Assembly (NCBI GenBank): GCA_005502925.1
Contig: SCPD01000005.1
Location: forward strand, 248,001 to 312,000
Direction of reading: 5' to 3'
Length of the DNA: 64,000 bases
Source of the DNA: Rhizobiales bacterium Y(2018)
GTDB lineage: Bacteria; Pseudomonadota; Alphaproteobacteria; Rhizobiales; Aestuariivirgaceae
This document shows positions 17,555 to 26,075 of this stretch, piece after piece (positions within the stretch are counted from its first letter, which is position 1; every line of letters begins with the position of its first letter). Both the position numbers and the translations under genes were made by a program. The notes under the pieces are model-generated. The model did no database searches, had not been told where the DNA came from, and saw only the letters and a list, made by a program, of their open reading frames with translations.

Positions 17555-18075
17555 ACCGGCACCTGCGCCAGCGTGCCGCGTGGCGGCAGGCGCAAGCGGC
17601 TGCGCGCATCGCGGGACGCGATGATCTCAGCTGCACAGCACAGGAGCATGCGCGCCTCGCGTGGATTGGCGGCTTCGCGCAGCCAATGCAGCAGCGGCGG
17701 CTCGCGCAGGAGCCGGCACAATTCGGCAAGGCCGATGAGCGCGCTCTCTTTCGGCAGCGCCGGCCAGATCATCGCGAAGACGAGATCGACCGGATGGCCG
17801 TCATGGGCATCGAATTCGATCGGGCGGGCGAGGCGCATCAGCATCGCGGTGGGCGTTGCGACGCAGCCGAGCCTGGCATGCGGGATCGCGACGCCGTGAT
17901 CGATGGCCGTCGAGCCGACATCCTCGCGGGTGGTGAGCGCCGCATGGATCGTCTCCATGTCGGCGCCGCTGCGGGCAGCCAGGTGAAGGGCTACGGCCTC
18001 CAGCACCAGCGACGCGGTGTCCGCCGGATGATCCAGGATGATGTCTTCGGTTTGAAAGAGATCCACGAATGTCAC
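17551..18075 (-). CDS. PTS IIA domain protein (PtsN-like)
   Basis: A 174-aa EIIA of the mannitol/fructose/nitrogen (PtsN) fold. The phosphorylated His is in HGVAIPHARL, preceded by LTTREDVGSTAI. GTG at 18075 is chosen because GGAG sits 8 bases upstream and the reading then starts VTFVDLF, the usual family start; the longer ATG start (18156) adds an unrelated segment. No PTS permease is near, so a regulatory role as for PtsN is likely. It heads the NUDIX-nspC-dehydrogenase operon, an unusual link between PTS signalling and polyamine synthesis. Confidence 0.85.
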   Translation of the reverse strand: MTFVDLFQTEDIILDHPADTASLVLEAVALHLAARSGADMETIHAALTTREDVGSTAIDHGVAIPHARLGCVATPTAMLMRLARPIEFDAHDGHPVDLVFAMIWPALPKESALIGLAELCRLLREPPLLHWLREAANPREARMLLCCAAEIIASRDARSRLRLPPRGTLAQVPV

Positions 18076-18325
18076 CGCAAAAGCTCCACGGCGCCCGGAC
18101 GTGCCAGGGCTTACGAAGAAAAGCCCTGGGCACGCGAAAGCGCGCCGAATGTTCAAAATGTGATTTGGAAAAGCCCGATGATCCCGGACGCGGGAATGGT
18201 GTTAAGCGCGCCCGGGCGAAAGGCCGGCTTTAGCGAGCCGGGCTCCTTTGATATGACGTGTCGGAAACGTGATCATGGCGCGGGGAACGTAGTAGCTATC
18301 GCCGGGAAGTCAACCTTTTCATCCT

Positions 18326-18700
18326 CTACTTCCCGACATAAGCCATCGCGTCGATCTCGATCTTGATGCCGGCGAGACCTGCAGCGACGGTGGTGCGCGT
18401 CGGCATCACTTCGCCGAAATAGCCGCGATACACACGATCGAAAGCATCGAAATCCGCAATGTCGGCGAGATAGCAGGTGCATTTGACCACCTGATCCATG
18501 CGGGCGCCGGCGGCTGCGAGAAGACGCGCGATATTGTCGAGCGTGAGCGCCACTTCGCTTTCGATGCTGCCGGCGACGATGTGGCCGTGTGGATCGATCG
18601 GACCCTGGCCGGAGACGAAGACGAAATCGCCCGCTTTCAGGGCCGGTGAATAGGCGCCGGTATTGGGAGCGGCGGCGGGGTCGATGATCCTTGTGAACAT
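18326..18700 (-). CDS. RidA family enamine/imine deaminase
   Basis: A 124-aa YjgF/UK114 protein. The archetypal RidA residues are present: Arg102 (PTRTTV) and the later Glu115 (IKIEIDA). The usual Cys two residues after the Arg is Thr, so deaminase activity is likely but not certain. A good ribosome binding site, AAAGGA, precedes ATG 18700. It is divergent from the LacI regulator, with the candidate operator 18765-18775 between them, and is probably part of the hydantoinase/RraA catabolic regulon. Confidence 0.92.
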   Translation of the reverse strand: MFTRIIDPAAAPNTGAYSPALKAGDFVFVSGQGPIDPHGHIVAGSIESEVALTLDNIARLLAAAGARMDQVVKCTCYLADIADFDAFDRVYRGYFGEVMPTRTTVAAGLAGIKIEIDAMAYVGK

Positions 18701-18764
18701 GGTGTTTTCCTTTATGGGGATGGGCGCGGCGGACCGCTGGCGGGCCTGAGTTTTTCGTTTAGAG

Positions 18765-18775
18765 TAACGTTAAAG
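18765..18775. promoter_or_regulatory. Candidate LacI-family operator, site 1 (ridA/lacI)
   Basis: TAACGTTAAAG, containing the palindrome TAACGTTA, lies in the ridA-lacI divergent region. Nearly identical sites stand at 24709-24719 and 24855-24865 in the rraA/ABC-transporter divergent region. The position suggests autoregulation and control of ridA. Confidence 0.6.
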
Positions 18776-18800
18776 TGATCAGCAAACGAGCCGACATGAC

Positions 18801-19823
18801 ATGGCCGATGACGGGCGAGTGACTTTGCGGGATATTGCCAGGCGGGCCGGCGTCTCCATGACGACGGTGTCCAACGTCGTCAATGGCCGCCTCGAGCTGA
18901 TGTCGGAGGCGACGCGTGAGCGGGTTGCCGCCGCCATTCGCGAATTGAACTACCGCCCCAATGCCGGCGCCCGCAATTTGCGGCTCTCGCAGCGCGGCGC
19001 CGTCGGCCTCATCGTCGTCGATGAATCGCCGCGTTTCCTCGCCGATCCGATGACCAGCAACATCCTGGCCGGCATCTCCAATTATCTGAGCGGCAATGGC
19101 TATGGCCTTCTGGTCACCGGCATCCGCCGGGCGGCGGTCGCCGATCTGCATCTCTTGCGCCGCGACCAGACCGACGGTCTCTGCATCATGGCGTCGGGCA
19201 CCCAGCAGGAACGCCGGGCACTTTATCGTCAGTTCAAGGACACCGGCCAGCCGATCGTGATCTTCCAGGACGAGGCGCCGGATTTCATGACCGACACGCT
19301 GTCGATCCGGCAGGATGATCACAAAGCCGGCGAGCTTCTGGCCGAGCGGCTGATCCAGCGCGGCGCGCGCCGTCTGGCGCTGCTGGTGCCGGCGCAGAGC
19401 TGGCCGGCGATGGCCGAGCGCCAGGCCGGCGCTTTGGCGGCGGCGACGCGTCATGGCGCCAAGCTCGACACGGTGACCTGCGGCAGCGAAGAGATCGCCG
19501 ATACGCAGCTGGCGATCGCGCGTTATGTCGAGCGGAGCGGCCTGCCCGACGCGCTGCTCGGCGGCAACGACCAGATGGGCTGCGCCGCGCTCACCTGGGC
19601 GCAGGACCGCAATTTTGCCGTGCCGGGTGATGTGCGTGTCACCGGTTGCAACGGCTTCGCCTTCATCGACTATGTCCGCCCGCGCCTCACCTCGATCGCC
19701 TCGCCGGCTTACGAGATGGGCAAGCAGGGCGGCGCGATGCTGCTCCAGCGTCTGTCGGAAGGCCGCTTCAAGCAGCGCGAGATGCTGTTCGACGTGACGC
19801 TGGTTCCGGGTGGATCGGATTGA
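18801..19823 (+). CDS. LacI family transcriptional regulator
   Basis: A 340-aa repressor with an N-terminal helix-turn-helix (about residues 7-27: VTLRDIARRAGVSMTTVSNV) and hinge (NYRPNAGARNLR), followed by a periplasmic-binding-protein-like sensor domain. It sits beside ridA and upstream of the convergent hydantoinase genes. Repeated TAACGWTAAAG sites at its own promoter and at the rraA/ABC-transporter promoters make it the likely local regulator. The ligand is probably the imported compound or a breakdown product. Confidence 0.93.
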   Translation: MADDGRVTLRDIARRAGVSMTTVSNVVNGRLELMSEATRERVAAAIRELNYRPNAGARNLRLSQRGAVGLIVVDESPRFLADPMTSNILAGISNYLSGNGYGLLVTGIRRAAVADLHLLRRDQTDGLCIMASGTQQERRALYRQFKDTGQPIVIFQDEAPDFMTDTLSIRQDDHKAGELLAERLIQRGARRLALLVPAQSWPAMAERQAGALAAATRHGAKLDTVTCGSEEIADTQLAIARYVERSGLPDALLGGNDQMGCAALTWAQDRNFAVPGDVRVTGCNGFAFIDYVRPRLTSIASPAYEMGKQGGAMLLQRLSEGRFKQREMLFDVTLVPGGSD

Positions 19824-19828
19824 ATCTT

Positions 19829-20013
19829 CCCTTCTCCCGCCTGCGGGAGAAGGTGGCCGAAGGCCGGATGAGGGTGTTCTCTCCGCTTCTGCAGAGTAGC
19901 AAGCACGGGAAGTGTCGAAGCTTGCTTTCTTGTTCTCTTGATGAGCTGTCGTGAGTTGAACCAACACCCTCATCCGCCCTGTCGGGCACCTTCTCCCGCA
20001 AGCGGGAGAAGGG
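19829..20013. repeat. 185-bp paired-hairpin repeat, family R3, copy 1
   Basis: Both ends carry a CTTCTCCCGC...GCGGGAGAAG hairpin. The inner flanks (GCCGGATGAGGGTGTT at the left, AACACCCTCATCCG at the right) are inverted copies, giving terminal inverted repeats of about 45 bp. A second copy with the same layout lies at 62222-62407. The element fills the gap between the convergent lacI and hydantoinase B genes. Confidence 0.85.
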
Positions 20014-20028
20014 GAATTTACTTGCTGT

Positions 20029-21789
20029 TCACTCACGCCGAAGCTTCGCGGTGGCCGCCGCATCGATCTCCAGCCCATCCGTCACCGCGACACGATAAAC
20101 TTTTTCCGCTCGCTCACGGCTGACCCAGCCTTCACGCACATCACGCAGCACCATGGCCGGATCACGTTCATCGGGTGGGCCGTAACCGCCGCCGCCGCAG
20201 CTGATCGACACCATGGCCTCGTCGGCTTGCACCACGACCTCGGCGCAGCCCGGCATCGGCTCGAGCGTGCCGTCGGCACGGCGCACATATTGCGATGACG
20301 GCGCCCCCGTGAGGCCGCCGCGCACGCCGCGCGCCGGATTGACATTGCCGTCGCTGACATAGGCGACCGTCATGTCGCAGCCGACGGGCGAGAATTCCGA
20401 ATAGGCGCTGACCGCGCCACGGAAGCGACCGGCGCCTTCGGTGTCGGCCATCAGCCGGCGCGCTTTCACGAAGATCGGATGGCGGAGCTCGTCGATCTCG
20501 ATCGAATCCTGGTAGCACATGCCGGCATTGCCGGTATGCATGATGGTGAGCCAGCCGTCGGTGGTGGGCGTCCCGGCGCCGCCGGTACAGCCGAGATAGA
20601 CTTCGTTGACGAAGGGCTCGCCGTCATGGACGCCCGAGACGACGCCGGAAGAGGCCGGAATGCAGGCGCCCGATTCCGCCATGCCGAGACCGTCGCGCAG
20701 TTCCGCGATGGCGCATTGCACCGGATTCGACACCCGGTCGGCGAGATTGGTGGTGGCGACCGAACAGGAGGTCGGATGGCTCGGCCGGCCGACCGCGCTG
20801 TTGTCTTTCAGCAGCACCGAGATGCGCCGGAAGCTGCCTTCGTTTTTCGGCACCGTATGGTCGATGGAGTTGAAGATGCCGACCATCGGCGCCGAGCGCG
20901 CGCAGCCCTCCGACAGATTGAGGCCGTTCTCCATGCAGTCGATATTGTTGCGGACATCGACCTCGATGCGCTCGGCTTCCGGATCGATATCGACCGTGAC
21001 GCTGACCTCGACGCCCTCGGCGGGCGTCGCCGGAAACGGATCGTGCCGACTCGTCCGCGTGATGCGGCCTTTGGGCATGGTGCGGATGGCGGCGCGCATG
21101 CGCTCTTCGCTATAATCGAACCAGGCCTGCGCATAATCCGCGAGCACCTGCCAGCCCATCTCACGCCCGAGCGCCAGGATCTCGCGCTCGCCGACCCGCG
21201 CCGCGCCCAAGGTGGCCAGATAGTCACCCCACCATTGCTCAGGCACGCGGATGCGCATCTGGCACATGCGCACGATGTCCATCTGATGCTGATAGTCGTT
21301 CTGGATCTTGACTGCCGGAAAGATGAGCGCGCCTTCGGCATAGACGTCCTTGGCGGCACCCATATAGGTGCTCGGCAGCGAATTGCCGCAATCGGCCTGA
21401 TGGCCCTTGGCCAGCACCGTGAAGCGATGGACGCCGTCATCGTCGATCACCGGCACCAGAATGCTGTGATCGGCAGGATGGGTGCAGCCATGATAGGGTG
21501 AGTTGTGCAGATAGGCATCGCCGCGCCGCAATACGGGATGATTGTCGGTCATTGTCCGGCACATGACTTCCGGTCCGCGCAGCACATGAATGGGCAGGCT
21601 GTCGGAGGCGGTGAGAAGCTCATGTTGCGCGGTGAGGATCACGCAGGAGAAATCGCGCGCAATGGTGAGGATGCCCGAACGCCCGGTGCGATGAAGCGTA
21701 TTGGCCATCTTGCGCGCCACGCCTTCGAAACGGGCGGTGAGCACGGCGAGCTGGACGCGGTTCATGGAATTCGATGGGTTTTCACGCAT
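20029..21789 (-). CDS. Hydantoinase B / oxoprolinase family protein
   Basis: A 586-aa large subunit of an ATP-dependent hydantoinase/oxoprolinase-type enzyme, which opens hydantoin, oxoproline or related ring amides (or carboxylates in acetone/acetophenone carboxylases). The start at 21789 (MRENPSNSMNRVQL) has AGGAGG five bases upstream; the longer frame to 21846 runs into a palindromic repeat. Conserved blocks include LLTASDSLPIHVLRG, DAYLHNSPYHGCTHPADH and NPARGVRGGL. It pairs with the A subunit encoded just upstream, separated by repeat R5. Confidence 0.93.
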   Translation of the reverse strand: MRENPSNSMNRVQLAVLTARFEGVARKMANTLHRTGRSGILTIARDFSCVILTAQHELLTASDSLPIHVLRGPEVMCRTMTDNHPVLRRGDAYLHNSPYHGCTHPADHSILVPVIDDDGVHRFTVLAKGHQADCGNSLPSTYMGAAKDVYAEGALIFPAVKIQNDYQHQMDIVRMCQMRIRVPEQWWGDYLATLGAARVGEREILALGREMGWQVLADYAQAWFDYSEERMRAAIRTMPKGRITRTSRHDPFPATPAEGVEVSVTVDIDPEAERIEVDVRNNIDCMENGLNLSEGCARSAPMVGIFNSIDHTVPKNEGSFRRISVLLKDNSAVGRPSHPTSCSVATTNLADRVSNPVQCAIAELRDGLGMAESGACIPASSGVVSGVHDGEPFVNEVYLGCTGGAGTPTTDGWLTIMHTGNAGMCYQDSIEIDELRHPIFVKARRLMADTEGAGRFRGAVSAYSEFSPVGCDMTVAYVSDGNVNPARGVRGGLTGAPSSQYVRRADGTLEPMPGCAEVVVQADEAMVSISCGGGGYGPPDERDPAMVLRDVREGWVSRERAEKVYRVAVTDGLEIDAAATAKLRRE

Positions 21790-21804
21790 GCGTCCCTCCT
21801 GACA

Positions 21805-21920
21805 TACCCTCATGCTGAGGTGCGAGCGTAGCGAGCCTCGAAGCATGATCCAGGTACAAAGGTCTTGCCTCTTGCCACCCTTCGAGGCCCGCCTTCGGCG
21901 GGCACCTCAGGGTGAGGGTA
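21805..21920. repeat. Inverted-repeat element between hydantoinase A and B genes, family R5
   Basis: About 116 bp bounded by TACCCTCATGCTGAGGTGC and the near-perfect inverse GCACCTCAGGGTGAGGGTA. Internal small hairpins include GCGAGCGTAGCGAGC and GCCCGCCTTCGGCGGGC. It is inserted inside what should be an operon, between the two subunit genes, and may shift their expression ratio. Confidence 0.75.
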
Positions 21921-21946
21921 GTGGGCGGGGCTAAGCTCATCGCGAT

Positions 21947-24016
21947 CTAAACTCCGATATCGATGACGAGCGTGCCGTACCCGTCGCGCGCCACGTGGGC
22001 ACCCGGATCGATCACGATCGAGGTGAAGCCCGATTCGAGAATGGCCGGGCCTTCGATCACCGCATCGCCGGCAAGCGCATCGATGCTGGCCACCTTGGCC
22101 TTCACCCAGCCGGTGTCCTTGAAATAGACCTGCCGGTCCTGGCCGATGGCCTTGTCGTCATGGCTCTTCATGCGGCCCGGCGCCGTCGCCCCCAGGCGGC
22201 AATGCACCGCCGCCGCCCAGCCGATCGTTTCGATCGGCGAAGCCTCGTCGCTGACCGCGAAGATCTCCTGATGCGTCTTATGGAAATCGGCGACGAGCGC
22301 CGCGATGTCGGCATCGTCCTTGAAGCGGCTGGCGCGCAGCGGCACCTCGATCTCCCAGGCCTGGTCGGGATAACGCGCTTCCGTCGCCCAGTCGATACCG
22401 ACGAATTGAGCATCAGGCCCGATCTGGCGGCGGAACGCATCGCAGCGCGCCTCGAGATCGGCCAGCACCTTGTTCACCGCCACGAAATCGAAATCGCGGC
22501 TCGTCGCATGCAGCATCGCCTGGTGATAGGCGACGAGATCCGACATCAGCGCGCCCGCCGCGGCGAGCGCCGCGCCCGTTTCCGGCACCAGCACCTTGCG
22601 GCAGCCGAGCCGCCGGCCGATCGCCACGCAGTTCAGCCCCGCCGCACCGCCGCCGGCAACGAAGGCGGCCTCCCGCGGATCGATGCCCTGATTGACGGTG
22701 ATGTCGAGAATGGCCTGCACCATATGTTCGGTGGCAAGCTCGATGATCGCGTCCGCCGCCGCCTCGACGCTTTGCCCGAGCGGCTTGGCGACATCGCGTA
22801 GGATCGCCGCTTCCGCCGCCGGACGGTCGAGCTTCATCTTGCCGCCGAGAAAATGATCGGGATCGATGAAGCCCAGCGCCACCGACGCGTCGGTCACCGT
22901 CGGACGCGTGCCACCGCGGCCATAGGCGGCAGGCCCGGGCACCGCGCCGGCGCTGATCGGCCCGACATGCAGGAGGCCGCCCTCATCGACCCAGGCGATC
23001 GAGCCGCCGCCGGCGCCGATGCTTTTGGTGTCGACCGACGGCATGCCGGTGAGATGGCTGGAGAAAGGCTTGCCGAGCCAGGTTTCGCGGGTGCGTGGGA
23101 TGCGGCCGTTGCGCACCAGCGACACGTCGAACGTGGTGCCGCCGGTATCGCCGACGATCAGCGTATTCGTATCGCTGCCGCCGCAATAGGCGCGCGCCCC
23201 GACCGGCGCCATGCTCGGACCGGAATTGATGAGATGCACCGGCTGCTCTGCCACTTCGGCGGCATCCATGACGCCACCTTGCGAGGTCACCACCAGGAGC
23301 CTGCCGGTGAAGCCGACATCGCTGAGCCGTTGGTCAAGGCCGCGCATATAGCTGCCCATGATCGGCTTCAACGCCGCGTCGATGGAGGTCGACATGGCGC
23401 GGCGATATTCGCGGATCGAGGGATTGATCCGGTGCGACAGCGTATAAGGCATGCCGGGCAGATGTTTTTCGATCAACCGGCCGACCGCGAGCTCGTGCTC
23501 AGGGTTCACGATCGACCACAACAGGCAGACGGCGATCGCTTCGACGCCTTTGCCGGGCAGTTCCTTGAGCAGTGCCGTGAGCCGCGCCTCGTTGAGCGCC
23601 GTGCGCACATCGCCCGACGCCATGATCCGTTCTTCGACCTCGAAGGTCAGCGCCTTGGGGATGAAAGGCTCGGGGTAAGGGATGGTGAAATTGAACGCGT
23701 CCTGGCGCCCGCCTTCGCGGAACACCAGCGTGTCGGGATGGCCTTCGGTGGTGAGGAAGGCGGTGCGCGCGGTGCGCCCGGTGACGATGGCGTTGATCGC
23801 GTGGGTGGTGCCGTGTACCAGCACTTCGCCCTGCGCCAGATAATCGGCGAGTTTCTCGCCTTTGGCGGCCGCCGCGACCTTCAGCACGTCGATGACGCCG
23901 GCCACCGGATCGGCGGGCGTCGTCGGCGCCTTGTGCATGGTGAGGCTGCCATCCGCCTCGCCGACAATGAGGTCGGTGAAGGTGCCGCCGGTATCGATGG
24001 CGAAGCGCAAGGTCAT
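21947..24016 (-). CDS. Hydantoinase A / oxoprolinase family protein
   Basis: A 689-aa ATP-binding subunit with an actin-like ATPase fold. The phosphate-1 motif is FAIDTGGTFTDLIVGE at the N terminus. VHGTTHAINAIVTGRTA and GDTGGTTFDVSLV are the second nucleotide contacts, and FVAGGGAAGLNCVAIGRRLGC lies further on. It is full length for the family. It belongs to the rraA-hydantoinase A-hydantoinase B operon. The substrate could be a hydantoin, oxoproline or another cyclic amide. Confidence 0.94.
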   Translation of the reverse strand: MTLRFAIDTGGTFTDLIVGEADGSLTMHKAPTTPADPVAGVIDVLKVAAAAKGEKLADYLAQGEVLVHGTTHAINAIVTGRTARTAFLTTEGHPDTLVFREGGRQDAFNFTIPYPEPFIPKALTFEVEERIMASGDVRTALNEARLTALLKELPGKGVEAIAVCLLWSIVNPEHELAVGRLIEKHLPGMPYTLSHRINPSIREYRRAMSTSIDAALKPIMGSYMRGLDQRLSDVGFTGRLLVVTSQGGVMDAAEVAEQPVHLINSGPSMAPVGARAYCGGSDTNTLIVGDTGGTTFDVSLVRNGRIPRTRETWLGKPFSSHLTGMPSVDTKSIGAGGGSIAWVDEGGLLHVGPISAGAVPGPAAYGRGGTRPTVTDASVALGFIDPDHFLGGKMKLDRPAAEAAILRDVAKPLGQSVEAAADAIIELATEHMVQAILDITVNQGIDPREAAFVAGGGAAGLNCVAIGRRLGCRKVLVPETGAALAAAGALMSDLVAYHQAMLHATSRDFDFVAVNKVLADLEARCDAFRRQIGPDAQFVGIDWATEARYPDQAWEIEVPLRASRFKDDADIAALVADFHKTHQEIFAVSDEASPIETIGWAAAVHCRLGATAPGRMKSHDDKAIGQDRQVYFKDTGWVKAKVASIDALAGDAVIEGPAILESGFTSIVIDPGAHVARDGYGTLVIDIGV

Positions 24017-24024
24017 GGCTGGCC

Positions 24025-24681
24025 TCAGAGCACGCCGTATTTTTCGTAGACTTCGGCCAGCAACTTGCCGGCGCGCAATTCATCGCGCGTGCGGTTCTCG
24101 CGTGTCACCTTGTCGAGCGCCTGGGTGAAGACCTCGTCGGCCACGCCTTGCGGGATGATGACGACGCCGTCGATATCGCCGAACACCCAGTCGCCGGCGG
24201 TGACCCAGACGCCGGCACATTCGATCGGGCGATCCATCTCGATCATCCGGCAGCGGCCGCGGCTGTCGAGCGGCCCGATGCCGCCATGGAAGACCGGAAA
24301 TTTCATCGCCTTGATGTGGCGCACGTCACGCACCAGCCCGTCGGTGACGCAGGCCACGGCGCCGCGCGCGGTGGCCGCCGTCGACAAAAGCTCACCCCAG
24401 GGCGCGATCCGGTCGGTCGGGCCGCCGCAGGCGACGACCGCCACATCGCCGGGTTTGAGATCATCGACCAGCCGGATCTCCAGCTCATAGGGATTTTCGC
24501 CCTCGAGCACCGAATAGGTGTTGGTGAACAGCGCGGTGCGGGCGCGGCCGACGAAGACCAGCGTGTCGTCGACGGGGCGCACGAAGGGACGCATCGCCTG
24601 CTTGGTCAGTCCCATCTCGTCCATCACGTCGGAAAGGACGGCCGTATAGAGATGCTCGCGGAGCGTGGCGGTGGCATGCAT
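24025..24681 (-). CDS. RraA-like / 4-hydroxy-4-methyl-2-oxoglutarate aldolase family protein
   Basis: A 218-aa RraA-fold protein, start MHATATLREHL at 24681. The metal and substrate residues of the aldolase class are present: DGLVRDVRHI (Arg and Asp) and ACGGPTDRIAPWGELL, then GDIDGVVIIP. In this catabolic setting an aldolase or decarboxylase role on a 2-oxo acid is more likely than RNase E inhibition. It is the first gene of the operon with hydantoinase A 8 bp downstream, and it is divergent from the ABC importer. Confidence 0.9.
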   Translation of the reverse strand: MHATATLREHLYTAVLSDVMDEMGLTKQAMRPFVRPVDDTLVFVGRARTALFTNTYSVLEGENPYELEIRLVDDLKPGDVAVVACGGPTDRIAPWGELLSTAATARGAVACVTDGLVRDVRHIKAMKFPVFHGGIGPLDSRGRCRMIEMDRPIECAGVWVTAGDWVFGDIDGVVIIPQGVADEVFTQALDKVTRENRTRDELRAGKLLAEVYEKYGVL

Positions 24682-24708
24682 GAGAGTGACCTCGCGATTG
24701 AAGATATA

Positions 24709-24719
24709 AAACGTTAAAG
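24709..24719. promoter_or_regulatory. Candidate LacI-family operator, site 2 (rraA promoter)
   Basis: AAACGTTAAAG lies about 28 bp upstream of rraA. It overlaps a possible minus-strand -10 (TTTAAC, 24718-24713), 16 bp from TTGACG (24740-24735). It matches site 1 at ten of eleven bases. Confidence 0.55.
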
Positions 24720-24818
24720 CTAAAATCACGAATTCGTCAAGGGCACCCTCTTGGAAGGTGTTGTGTCCATGCTGTCGAATAGCAATCATATGCCATATAT
24801 TTCAGCAATACGCGGCGC

Positions 24819-24847
24819 TTGACATTCTTTCTGAAGCGCGGTCTATT
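24819..24847 (+). promoter_or_regulatory. Promoter of the Pot-type ABC importer operon
   Basis: A perfect -35 TTGACA (24819-24824) and a -10-like TCTATT (24842-24847) are separated by 17 bp. Transcription would start near 24854, directly beside operator site 3. Confidence 0.6.
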
Positions 24848-24854
24848 TTATCTG

Positions 24855-24865
24855 TAACGATAAAG
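24855..24865. promoter_or_regulatory. Candidate LacI-family operator, site 3 (ABC importer promoter)
   Basis: TAACGATAAAG, extended as GTAAAC, lies at the predicted transcription start of the importer operon. It matches site 1 at ten of eleven bases. Binding here would block initiation, as expected for a repressor. Confidence 0.6.
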
Positions 24866-24923
24866 TAAACGGTTGCCGGCTTCAGAGGCGGTGACCCGGA
24901 CTTCATCCAAGCAGAGCGGGACA

Positions 24924-26075
24924 ATGTCTGAACTGGCGACGACCGGACCTGGGACAGAATCCGACCCCATCCTGACTCTGGCCAATGTGCGGCAGAGCTA
25001 TTCCGGCGTGCTCGCCTTGCGGGGCATCTCCCTCGACGTCGCCAAAGGCGAGTTCCTCACGCTTCTGGGCCCGTCGGGGTCCGGCAAATCCACGCTGCTG
25101 CGCGTCATTGCCGGATTGGAAGAACCAGATTCCGCCGATGTGATGCGCCTCAACGGCCATTCGATCGTCGGCGTGCCGCCCGAGGCGCGCAATGTCTCGA
25201 CGGTGTTCCAGCATTACGCGCTGTTTCCGCATATGAGCGTCGGCGAGAATGTCGAATACAGCCTGCGCATCCGCAAGGTGGCGCCGGAGGAACGCCGCCG
25301 CCGCGCCGAAGCGGCTCTGGCCCTGGTGCGCCTGCCCGACAAATATGGCCGCCGCATTCATCAATTGAGCGGCGGCGAGAGGCAGCGCGTGGCGCTGGCG
25401 CGTTCGCTGGTCATGGGCCCCGACATATTGCTGCTCGATGAGCCGCTCGGCGCCCTCGATGAGCGTCTGCGCCTCGACATGCAGATCGAGCTGATCGAGC
25501 TGCGCCGCAAGACCGGCGCCACCTTCATCCTGGTCACCCACAGCCAGGAGGAAGCCATCACCATGAGCGACCGCATCGTGCTGATGCGCGCCGGCACGAT
25601 CGAGCAGATGGGAAACCCGCGCGATCTGTTCGCCAGTCCTGCCACCGAATTCGCCGCGCGTTTCATGGGCTTCGAGAATGTCCTGCGCGGCCGCATCCTT
25701 CGCGTCTCGGCCCAGGACGCCGAGATCGACATCGAAGGTACGACGATCCGCGGCCGCGTCGTCGCCAAAAATTTGCGTCCCGGCGATACCGCTTTCGCCG
25801 CGATCCGGGCCGAGCATATCCACGTCGCAAAAGCCGCCGACCGCACCAATCATCTGCGCGGCACGGCCGGCGCGCCCGTCTATAAGGGCCGTTTCACCGA
25901 CGTGCCGTTCAGGAGTCCGGCAGGCGACCTGATGGTCCGTCTCGACGGCGCCGATGACGTGCTGCCGCCACAAGCCGATTTGAGTTTCGCACCCGAGACC
26001 TGCGTCATCGGCAGCATCGGGCCCGAAAGTGCAGGCCAAGAAGAAACATCATCGAAAGGGAAGAAACATGACTGA
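24924..26075 (+). CDS. ABC transporter ATP-binding protein (PotA type)
   Basis: A 383-aa ATPase of a spermidine/putrescine/iron-class importer. Walker A is GPSGSGKST, the signature LSGGERQRVALARSL and Walker B LLLDEPLGALD; a TOBE domain forms the C terminus. ATG 24924 is preferred over an upstream in-frame TTG (24873), which lies at the promoter-operator region. The gene overlaps the binding-protein gene by 8 bp. Confidence 0.94.
   Translation: MSELATTGPGTESDPILTLANVRQSYSGVLALRGISLDVAKGEFLTLLGPSGSGKSTLLRVIAGLEEPDSADVMRLNGHSIVGVPPEARNVSTVFQHYALFPHMSVGENVEYSLRIRKVAPEERRRRAEAALALVRLPDKYGRRIHQLSGGERQRVALARSLVMGPDILLLDEPLGALDERLRLDMQIELIELRRKTGATFILVTHSQEEAITMSDRIVLMRAGTIEQMGNPRDLFASPATEFAARFMGFENVLRGRILRVSAQDAEIDIEGTTIRGRVVAKNLRPGDTAFAAIRAEHIHVAKAADRTNHLRGTAGAPVYKGRFTDVPFRSPAGDLMVRLDGADDVLPPQADLSFAPETCVIGSIGPESAGQEETSSKGKKHD

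Noticed and set aside
18759-20078. A 439-codon minus-strand frame across lacI and repeat R3
   Set aside because: It is antisense to a clear LacI gene and runs through a non-coding repeat element.
25005-25500. Pot-type ATPase operon considered as a polyamine importer serving nspC
   Set aside because: The operon is 8 kb from nspC, shares operators with hydantoinase and RraA-like genes instead, and the binding protein carries no motif I can tie to polyamines.
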